Origin: MGOM01 sp035455265
GTDB taxonomy: Bacteria > Chloroflexota > Anaerolineae > Anaerolineales > E44-bin32
Direction: 5' to 3'
DNA length: 19,936 bases
Assembly (NCBI GenBank): GCA_035455265.1
Contig: DATIFK010000201.1
Span: 1 to 19,936 of the forward strand
Part shown: positions 15,701-19,936 of the stretch, piece by piece
Position numbering within the stretch: the first letter of the stretch is position 1
Layout of the letters: every line of letters starts with the position of its first letter
Notes under the pieces: generated by a model
The model's input: only the letters and a program-made list of their open reading frames with translations
Told to the model about the DNA's origin: nothing
Database searches by the model: none
Position numbers and translations under genes: made by a program

Positions 15701-17023
15701 GCGCCCACGCCGACGACGGCTGAAACATGGCCGGCACTGCCGGAGTGGATGCTGGCCTCCTCAGCCGAAGATACAGAACCGGCTATCCCGCTGCCTCCGG
15801 CGCGCGACGCGGTAGAGCCAAAGGAAGCCGAGGAAGTCCCGTCCGTGGAGTCAGCCCCAGTAGAGAAGGTCGCTCCCGTTGAAAAGACCCCTACCCCGGC
15901 CCCGGCGGCTCCGATCGAGGAACTCGCCGAGGGTTGGGTTCCGCCATGGGAGTCGCTGGAGTTGGAGCCTGAGCCGCCGGCTCCTGCCCCTCCACCTGCC
16001 CCAGTGGTCCGCCCGACCGACGAGACCCTCTACGTCCCTCCGCGCAAACCTGCCCCAGCGGAAGAGACGGTTTACCGCCGGCCAACTCCGGTTCCTGAAC
16101 CCATGCCGCCAGCGCGTCCTCCGACCGCTCCACTTCGACCCGTAGTCCCGCCGGAGCCCGAAGAAGAAATCCCCGACTGGCTGCAGACTCCGATCCCTTA
16201 CGTCCCTCCGCGGACGCGACCGACGGCGCCCAGTCCGATCACCGCCGAGGCGACGCCACCGGTCGTTCCGACTCCCGCCGCGACACCTGAGCCTGCTCCT
16301 CGGCCGGTGGAACATCCCGCCGCTCCGCCGCCGGTGGTTCCAAGCTACGAGCCCCCGCCGCCTGTTGCCCCGAGCTACGAGGCTCCGGCGCCCGTGCCCC
16401 CGAGCTACGAGGCCCCGCCGCCGGTCGCTCCGAGCTACGAGGCTCCGGCGCCTGTCGCTCCCGGGTACCAGTCTCCGCCCCCTGTGGCACCGAGCTATGA
16501 GGTGCCGGCGCCAGTACCTCCCGTGATGCCTGCTGCCGCCGCGCCCATCGAGCCGCCGCCGGCTCCCACGCCGGCGCCTCCGGTCGTCGTCCCGCCACCG
16601 GCGGCGGTCGTACCACCGCCATCGGCTGTGCCTGCGCCCGTCGAAGCCGCCATCCCATCGGCCGTAGCGCCTCGGGAAGAGAGGCGCGTCGAGCCCGTGC
16701 CGCCGCCCATCCCGGCGGCCATGCCGACGGTCAAGCCGCCCACGCGCGCACCGCGCGGCCGAGGCGGCGCCGACCCGTCGACTGTCCTCGACGCAGCTCG
16801 TAAGGCCTTGGCGACCGGCGATTACCACAAGGCCGCCTCGAGCTACGCCACGCTCATCAAACGCAACTTCGAGGTGAACTCCATCGCCGAGGAGCTGCGT
16901 CTGGCTCTGGACCGCAACCCGCGAACTCCGGTGTTGTGGCAGACGTTGGGAGATGCGTACATGAAGGGGGATCGCCTGCCGGATGCGATCGAAGCCTACC
17001 GGCGCGGAATGGAGTCGGCTTGA
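12710..17023 (+). CDS. Very long TPR protein with a Trp-Leu motif array
   Basis: This 1437-residue protein has three parts. Residues 1 to ~235 are helical tetratricopeptide repeats (LIEHEQLDEAIAHCRHIL, YRLLGKAYLEAKRYGDAADIF, LLAEMHWRLGQRSEAAEVC). Residues ~260-1330 are a Pro/Ala/Glu-rich, probably disordered region with about 23 short motifs of the form P-D/E-W-L/M-x-x-I/L-A. Six 10-residue repeats lie at 1211-1270. Residues ~1355-1437 form a closing TPR-like pair (ARKALATGDYHKAASSYATLI, WQTLGDAYMKGDRLPDAIEAY). There is no signal peptide or membrane segment, so it is probably cytoplasmic. ATG 12710 is chosen because the upstream extension to 12665 overlaps the candidate promoter and looks unrelated; a weak AGGCGG precedes it. 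TPR domains bind partner proteins. A multivalent scaffold role is inference. Function and partners are unknown. Confidence 0.88.
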   Translation: MAEISLRAYVKELDDLIEHEQLDEAIAHCRHILQTYPKHLEVYRLLGKAYLEAKRYGDAADIFQRVLSAVPDDFVAHIGMAIVREDEGNLDAAIWHMERAFETNPSNPAIQQELRRLIGRRDGLEPHKVRLTRGALARMYAHGELYAQAIAELRSALQEDADRPDLQVLLAEMHWRLGQRSEAAEVCQKLLEALPFCREANRIMASALQSSGQSEEAVIYHRRLASLDPYAALVETAMDDPNRVDPNAVRIDKLAWVAGQPIPGAEGQPEWAASLGVDMRADVPRPSPKKPTWLESLASETAAAQQAEPPVPAMRTPEPPPAPAPAPAPIAAEPAEKEIPDWMRRAGWSEGSGQAVEAPVSFSDSELASLEAGTLPPAEGELAPADIPDWLKDIAPAEGIPAPEAEAAPAPEAPIATGEADWLAAGAKVSSDDEAPKLPPGWSGPRPGPQQPARAEEPQVQGPAIPPPSVPTWMEEAAPGATETIVTWLGDRSKEALGRAPSTSIPAPEIPETPEPVSAEEPDLFKESLPEGVPDWLSEEVSWGAAAEPGAAEAPKSSEPGRPAWLSGVAAAAAEGESLRPEQLPWTPPELAAEAEAPAQLGMYAEEPAEPSGPPAEVPDWIKAIAGADLGPETPEENAPAEAPPAEQPDWLRQSEPLAEEAASRPPLDWSQERETPAVEAEPVELPFIPAEEHAVEAPRESLAWLRELAEAEPPSPAAEAEPEAEAPGWLKGIGEERPARSVLGRASSPEWLRGIAEPEPEPAEQLSDEGTLDWMRGIAEGQPPAPAQVSAPTEPARAEPAAGPEMAWLNLGGGDQAPSPTSTGEWLRRLKAEGVPAERDLPTPPPPTPPTPPDSEDALDDEQVFQWLESLAARQTPEGAEPTTMPQADVPESAPAGGTPSIEPARLPPEEPSEGLEWLEQLASERGLETPVAVPPPQTAPPAPVTPPALAVPEPPPPATSTAAAAPAPEVPDWLRELVAESPTPTPQPPAAPPPTAPTPTTAETWPALPEWMLASSAEDTEPAIPLPPARDAVEPKEAEEVPSVESAPVEKVAPVEKTPTPAPAAPIEELAEGWVPPWESLELEPEPPAPAPPPAPVVRPTDETLYVPPRKPAPAEETVYRRPTPVPEPMPPARPPTAPLRPVVPPEPEEEIPDWLQTPIPYVPPRTRPTAPSPITAEATPPVVPTPAATPEPAPRPVEHPAAPPPVVPSYEPPPPVAPSYEAPAPVPPSYEAPPPVAPSYEAPAPVAPGYQSPPPVAPSYEVPAPVPPVMPAAAAPIEPPPAPTPAPPVVVPPPAAVVPPPSAVPAPVEAAIPSAVAPREERRVEPVPPPIPAAMPTVKPPTRAPRGRGGADPSTVLDAARKALATGDYHKAASSYATLIKRNFEVNSIAEELRLALDRNPRTPVLWQTLGDAYMKGDRLPDAIEAYRRGMESA
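13511..16189 (+). repeat. Array of ~23 PDWL-type coding motifs
   Basis: Within the TPR protein, Trp residues at 271, 293, 342, 390, 422, 473, 488, 536, 565, 621, 651, 670, 705, 730, 752, 775, 809, 827, 868, 919, 975, 1013 and 1157 mostly sit in similar short contexts. Examples are IPDWLKDI, VPDWIKAI, PEWLRGIAE, LDWMRGIAE, VFQWLESLA and LEWLEQLA. Spacing is 15-56 residues except for a last gap of 144. A looser copy, PPWESLELE, has Trp1080. The linkers are divergent, so selection appears to act on the motif rather than on a long repeat unit. Confidence 0.8.
16340..16519 (+). repeat. Six tandem 30-bp units encoding PSYExPxPVx
   Basis: Six in-frame 30-bp units begin at 16340, 16370, 16400, 16430, 16460 and 16490. 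They encode the decapeptide PSYEAPAPVA with variants; the fifth is PGYQSPPPVA. They lie in the disordered region of the TPR protein, residues 1211-1270. Third-codon positions vary between units, so the array is not a very recent duplication. Confidence 0.9.
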
Positions 17024-17054
17024 CCCCATTCGCGGTGGGCGCATCATCGAAGTC

Positions 17055-17084
17055 GAACTCGGGGTCCGCCCCGAGTTCCTTTTT
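17055..17084 (+). terminator. Terminator-like hairpin between the TPR gene and ndk
   Basis: A perfect 10-bp stem (GAACTCGGGG and CCCCGAGTTC) with a 4-nt TCCG loop is followed by CTTTTT. It starts 31 nt after the TPR stop and ends only 12 nt before the ndk start codon, almost touching the ndk ribosome site GGAGG (17087-17091). It is a good intrinsic terminator for the TPR gene, but its position also places it in the ndk leader. Confidence 0.8.
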
Positions 17085-17096
17085 GCGGAGGTCGAC

Positions 17097-17552
17097 TTGG
17101 AACGCACCCTCGTGCTGGTGAAGCCCGACGGGGTTCAGCGCGGACTGATGGGGGAAATCGTCGCCCGGCTGGAGAGACGCGGCCTGCGATTGGTGGCCGC
17201 CCGCTTCCGGCGGGTGGATCGCGCGCTGGCCGAGCGGCACTATGCCGTCCACAAGGGGAAACCCTTCTACGCGGGCTTGCTCGACTACATCACGTCGGCC
17301 CCGGTCCTGGCTATGGTCTGGGAAGGTCCGAACGCCATCGCCGCCGTCCGCCAGACGATGGGCTCGACCCGGCCCGCCGAGGCCGCACCCGGCTCGGTCC
17401 GCCACGACTTCGGGCTCGAGGTGGGACGCAACCTCACCCACGCTTCGGACGGCCCCGACACCGCCCGAGAGGAAGTCAACTTGTGGTTTCGACCGGATGA
17501 ACTGGTGGACTGGGAACGTTCCGTCGATCGCTGGGTGTTCGAGTCGAAGTAG
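17097..17552 (+). CDS. ndk: Nucleoside diphosphate kinase
   Basis: This 151-residue cytosolic enzyme transfers the gamma-phosphate from ATP to other nucleoside diphosphates through a phosphohistidine. It has the family N-terminus ERTLVLVKPDGVQRGLMGEI, a FYAGLLDYITSAPVLAMVWEG core, GSTRPAEAAPGSVR, and the active-site segment NLTHASD with catalytic His115. Length is typical. It departs slightly from the commonest motifs: HASD for HGSD and RHDF for RGDF. The frame is open from 16983, inside the TPR gene. The true start is TTG 17097, because GGAGG (17087-17091) lies 5 nt ahead and the conserved N-terminus begins there. The terminator-like hairpin just upstream implies its own promoter or a regulated read-through. 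It converges with rsfS, with a 30-nt gap and no clear shared terminator. Confidence 0.96.
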   Translation: MERTLVLVKPDGVQRGLMGEIVARLERRGLRLVAARFRRVDRALAERHYAVHKGKPFYAGLLDYITSAPVLAMVWEGPNAIAAVRQTMGSTRPAEAAPGSVRHDFGLEVGRNLTHASDGPDTAREEVNLWFRPDELVDWERSVDRWVFESK

Positions 17553-17582
17553 GGAAAGCGAAGACCGTATCCCGGAACGGCC

Positions 17583-17954
17583 TCACTGCAGGTGTAAGAG
17601 GACCTTGCCCGACTTCCACAATTCCTCGAGGCGGTAGTACTTCCGTTGAGGGGGCGAAAACAGATGTAGAACAACGTCGCCGGCGTCGATCAGGACCCAT
17701 CCGCTGGCGGCGCTTCCCTCGACAGCCGTAGCGTGTCCGGGCCGGGCGCGCTTCAGGTGCTTCGTCGCCTCTTCCACCAGGGCCTCGAGCGTTCGTTCGC
17801 TGACGCCGCTGGCCAGGACGAAGTAGTCGGCGAACGAACACACTCCATTCAGATCCAACAGGAGAATGTCGTCGGCCTTTCTCGCCTCGAGGGCGTCGAC
17901 CAGCCCGCGAGCGATCTCCAGCGCTCGCGCCGAAGGCGCCGGTTTGGAAGTCAT
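17583..17954 (-). CDS. rsfS: Ribosomal silencing factor RsfS
   Basis: This 123-residue protein of the RsfS/Iojap/DUF143 family binds ribosomal protein uL14 on the large subunit and blocks subunit joining under starvation. The sequence shows the conserved DILLLDLNGVCSFADYFVLA block (29-48), followed by SGVSERTLEALVEEA, then SGWVLIDAGDVVLHLFSP and the C-terminal RKYYRLEELW motif. Length matches the family. The ATG at 17954 overlaps the stop of the upstream LOG-like gene by 4 nt (ATGA). It is last in a four-gene minus-strand operon. rsfS is often next to nadD in other bacteria, but here nadD is not present in the window. Assignment is secure. Confidence 0.96.
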   Translation of the reverse strand: MTSKPAPSARALEIARGLVDALEARKADDILLLDLNGVCSFADYFVLASGVSERTLEALVEEATKHLKRARPGHATAVEGSAASGWVLIDAGDVVLHLFSPPQRKYYRLEELWKSGKVLLHLQ

Positions 17955-18433
17955 TGGTCTGCCGCCGCAAGCGCCAAAGTGACAGTCTCCTCGGGTGTGT
18001 GGGCCTGAAGGATGCCCGCCGCCTCACCTAGCGGGGTCGTCGCCGTCCACGTGCTCAGCCCGACGACACGCCGGCCGATCTTCAGCCCCAGGGCGATTTC
18101 CGAAAGCGTCCCGTAGCCGCCTCCGATGGCGATGAGCGCCTGACCGGCTCTCACAACCAGCACGTTGCGGCCCTCCCCCAGCCCGGTCGGCACGGCCAGC
18201 GAGAGGTACGCGTTGCCTTGGCCCTGCTCCGCTCCCGGGAGGAATCCCACGGTCCAACCCCCAGCATCGACCGCGCCGCGGCACGCGGCTTCCATCACAC
18301 CGCCGCCTCCACCGCACACCAGGATCGCTCCCGCCTCAGCCAGGCGCCTGCCTACTTCCTCAGCCAGCGCCGCTTCTTGCGGAGGGCATGTCGATCCGCC
18401 GGCTACCGATACGACACGGGGACGCGGCTTCAT
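17951..18433 (-). CDS. LOG-like Rossmann protein (TIGR00725 type)
   Basis: This 160-residue protein belongs to the SLOG/lysine-decarboxylase-like group, closest by eye to the TIGR00725 family. It has a Rossmann-like N-terminus (VVSVAGGSTCP), the phosphate-binding CGGGGGVMEAACRGA loop, and GGGYGTLSEIALGLK. The last corresponds to the PGGxGTxxE motif of LOG cytokinin-activating enzymes, with Gly in place of the first Pro. LOG proteins are phosphoribohydrolases acting on nucleoside monophosphates. For the TIGR00725 group the substrate is not settled, so I call only nucleotide binding. It overlaps both neighbours by 4 nt: thpR upstream and rsfS downstream. It is not a true lysine decarboxylase despite old database names. 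Confidence 0.87.
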   Translation of the reverse strand: MKPRPRVVSVAGGSTCPPQEAALAEEVGRRLAEAGAILVCGGGGGVMEAACRGAVDAGGWTVGFLPGAEQGQGNAYLSLAVPTGLGEGRNVLVVRAGQALIAIGGGYGTLSEIALGLKIGRRVVGLSTWTATTPLGEAAGILQAHTPEETVTLALAAADQ

Positions 18434-19020
18434 TCCGGCTTCACTCTGCCCAGCGGAGCCGCCAACAAGACCGTGTAGACGGCTCCCGACGGCCGCAGGT
18501 CGCTGCGAAAGAGAGTCGCGGCCTCGGCGCGTTGTTCGCCGATCCGTTCGCCCTTCAGACTCTCCAGATGACCACGCAGAGTCTCAAGACCACGTGGCGT
18601 CAGGCGTTCCTTGACTCGAGCAAGCGTGAGGTGAGGATGGAAAGGACGGTCTTCCTTACGAATCCCGAGCCCCTCGAGGCCTTTCTCGAGCCGGTCGACC
18701 CATTCAACGAGGCGGCCCGAAGGCTCATGGACCCCCACCCACAGGACGCGAGGGCGTGCCATGTCCGGAAAGGCGCCGGCACTCCCGATCTCCAAATCGA
18801 GCGGAGAGCCACCTTGCGCCCACTGGGACAGCACGTCACCAATCCGCTCGATGCGATCCGGAGGCTGGTCGCCCAGGAACTTCAGCGTCAGATGGATGCC
18901 CTCGGGGCGGACCCAACGGATGGGCTCATCCTCCAGCGCCGCGCGCAGCTTCTGCTGGGCCGCGCCCAACCCGCGGCGTACATCTGGAGTGAGGTCGATG
19001 GCGATGAAGGAGCGGATCAC
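18430..19020 (-). CDS. thpR: RNA 2',3'-cyclic phosphodiesterase / 2'-5' RNA ligase family
   Basis: This 196-residue 2H phosphoesterase is of the ThpR (LigT) family. The N-terminus IRSFIAIDL is characteristic. The two catalytic HxTx motifs are HLTL at 43-46, followed by KFLGD, and HLTL at 129-132 in FHPHLTLARV. ThpR opens 2',3'-cyclic phosphates on RNA ends and can join tRNA halves through 2'-5' bonds in vitro; its cellular task is uncertain. The frame is open to 19422, but that part lies inside the hydrolase gene. GTG 19020 is the start, because it overlaps the hydrolase stop as GTGA and begins the conserved domain. No clear Shine-Dalgarno sequence precedes it, so translation may depend on the upstream gene. 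Confidence 0.93.
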   Translation of the reverse strand: MIRSFIAIDLTPDVRRGLGAAQQKLRAALEDEPIRWVRPEGIHLTLKFLGDQPPDRIERIGDVLSQWAQGGSPLDLEIGSAGAFPDMARPRVLWVGVHEPSGRLVEWVDRLEKGLEGLGIRKEDRPFHPHLTLARVKERLTPRGLETLRGHLESLKGERIGEQRAEAATLFRSDLRPSGAVYTVLLAAPLGRVKPE

Positions 19021-19844
19021 GCCCGGAGGTGGAGCATCGGCGCGAGGAAGGAGCACAGCGCCGCGTGGAAGGCGTCGGGGGTCTCGTCCGATGGATGATG
19101 CCCGGCCCGAAGGCGGACGATCTGCGCGCCGCGGATACCTTCGCCCGCCAGCAAGCCCTGGCGCGGCGGCACCGTTCGATCGCCGTCGCCGATCACGACC
19201 AGCGTGGGCGCCTGGATGGCGTCGAGGCGTTGGCGGACATCCCAGTCCAGGACGGCGCGGATGCTTCCGAGGGCCGAGTCGGCGGTGGTTTGCGCCAGGT
19301 CCTCCCCGTTGCGCAGGACGTGATCGGGCAGCCGTGAACGAACCCCGGCCGGAGGGCGCGTCAGGACGCGCGCCGCTACCGGCCACAGTCTGCGGCTGAC
19401 ACCCACCACCGGGCGCATCCACGACGGACGGATTGGCCGCGCCAACTGGCCGACCTGGCCCGAAACCACCGGGTTGACCAGCACCAATCGCTCAACATCA
19501 CCGTCCGGTTCCGCCGCCATCTCGAGTGCAATCGTCCCGCCCATCGAGTGACCGACCAGGGCGGCCTTGCCGAGGCCAAGAGCCCGTGAGGCCTGCCGCA
19601 CGACGTCCGCAAAGTGGGTGATCGTGTACCACTCCCACTCCGGCTTGTCCGAGGCGCCATGCCCGGGCAGATCGAACGCCACGGTGTGGAACGCGTGCCT
19701 CAGCGCCCGTTGGGTCGAGCGCCACATGCGCGACGAGCTGGCCCAACCGTGCAGAAAGAGAACCGCCGGGGACTCCGGCGGACCTTCCTCGACATACGCC
19801 AGGCGCCGTCCGCCGACGTCCAGGAAGCTCAAGGCGCTTGTCAT
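19017..19844 (-). CDS. Alpha/beta hydrolase
   Basis: This 275-residue enzyme has the alpha/beta hydrolase fold. Visible are the oxyanion-side LFLHGWASSS (HG at 32-33), FDLPGHGASDKP (57-68), nucleophile elbow VGHSMGG with Ser100, a cap region rich in Arg/Pro (about 130-185), the acid strand LVVIGDGDRTVPP with Asp222 (or Asp220), and the catalytic His249/250 in RAGHHPSDE. All triad members are present. There is no signal peptide. Substrate cannot be predicted; family members cleave esters, lactones or C-C bonds. The frame opens at 19919, but the ATG at 19844 starts the conserved domain and lies 8 nt after a perfect -10 box, so the extension would cross the promoter. It is first in the operon with thpR, the LOG-like gene and rsfS. 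Confidence 0.92.
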   Translation of the reverse strand: MTSALSFLDVGGRRLAYVEEGPPESPAVLFLHGWASSSRMWRSTQRALRHAFHTVAFDLPGHGASDKPEWEWYTITHFADVVRQASRALGLGKAALVGHSMGGTIALEMAAEPDGDVERLVLVNPVVSGQVGQLARPIRPSWMRPVVGVSRRLWPVAARVLTRPPAGVRSRLPDHVLRNGEDLAQTTADSALGSIRAVLDWDVRQRLDAIQAPTLVVIGDGDRTVPPRQGLLAGEGIRGAQIVRLRAGHHPSDETPDAFHAALCSFLAPMLHLRA

Positions 19845-19851
19845 CCCGGCG

Positions 19852-19859
19852 ATTATACA
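19852..19859 (-). promoter_or_regulatory. Consensus -10 element just before the hydrolase start
   Basis: Read on the minus strand, TGTATAAT contains a perfect TATAAT (19857-19852) preceded by TG. The ATG at 19844 follows after only 7 nt, so transcription would start at or next to the start codon and the mRNA would be leaderless or nearly so. No good -35 box is visible 16-18 nt upstream. The remainder to 19936 shows nothing else. Confidence 0.6.
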
Positions 19860-19936
19860 TGTTCCTCCGGGAGCACCCTCCGCCGGGGGGATGACACCCG
19901 TCCCTTCGATCCGGTGCATTGTGGTCGTACCATGGA

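Noticed and set aside
16340..16519. 30-bp direct repeats considered as a CRISPR array
   Set aside because: The units abut without spacers and keep the reading frame of the TPR protein, so this is a coding repeat.
16983..17096. 38-codon N-terminal extension of ndk
   Set aside because: It overlaps the TPR gene and the terminator hairpin; GGAGG and the conserved N-terminus fix the start at TTG 17097.
15851..17107. 418-codon minus-strand frame opposite the TPR gene (also 14294-15526 and 13396-14583)
   Set aside because: These Arg- and Gly- or Ser-rich products are complements of the Pro/Ala/Glu-rich repeats; no start site, ribosome site or domain supports them.
19021..19422. N-terminal extension of ThpR
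   Set aside because: It is an out-of-frame reading of the hydrolase gene; the family starts at IRSFIAIDL and the GTGA overlap marks the start.
19845..19919. 25-codon N-terminal extension of the alpha/beta hydrolase
   Set aside because: It contains the consensus -10 box and has no family similarity. It would become possible only if transcription starts upstream of 19919.

Overview
The window is about 20 kb of GC-rich, densely coded bacterial chromosome. It holds fourteen protein genes, thirteen complete and one cut by the left edge, and I see no rRNA, tRNA, CRISPR array, transposase or phage gene. The gene set fits a Chloroflexota bacterium, probably Anaerolineae-like: a GldF/GldG/DUF4340 exporter operon in a non-Bacteroidetes setting, a K+-independent-type membrane pyrophosphatase, GT-C glycosyltransferases including an AftB-like one, and a very long TPR protein with many Pro-Asp-Trp-Leu motifs. 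This placement is inference from gene content, not phylogeny.

Layout. (1) Positions 3845 down to 1, minus strand: an ABC export operon of ATPase, GldF-like permease, GldG-like auxiliary protein and DUF4340 protein (the last is partial). (2) Positions 3846-4099: a 254-nt divergent promoter region, the largest gene-free stretch in the window. It has sigma-70-like promoters facing both ways and a strong hairpin in the ABC leader. (3) 4100-6415, plus strand: membrane-bound proton pyrophosphatase, ended by an intrinsic terminator. (4) 6516-12572, plus strand: three multi-pass GT-C type glycosyltransferases followed by a histone-deacetylase-fold amidohydrolase, with overlapping or nearly touching ends that suggest one operon. 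(5) 12710-17023: a 1437-residue TPR protein with a disordered Pro/Ala/Glu-rich middle carrying about 23 Trp-Leu motifs and six tandem 10-residue repeats. (6) 17097-17552: nucleoside diphosphate kinase, with a terminator-like hairpin directly before its ribosome binding site. (7) 19844 down to 17583, minus strand: alpha/beta hydrolase, ThpR-like 2',3'-cyclic phosphodiesterase, LOG-like (TIGR00725-type) protein and RsfS, each pair overlapping by 4 nt.

How the parts fit. The exporter and pyrophosphatase are membrane energetics and transport genes sharing a divergent promoter region. The glycosyltransferases probably use polyprenyl-phosphate sugars to decorate a cell-surface glycan or protein. 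Ndk and RsfS are housekeeping. The least explained element is the TPR protein, whose Trp-Leu motif array looks like a multivalent binding scaffold. Several reading frames open upstream of the true starts; I corrected starts using ribosome binding sites, promoters, 4-nt gene overlaps and family N-termini.
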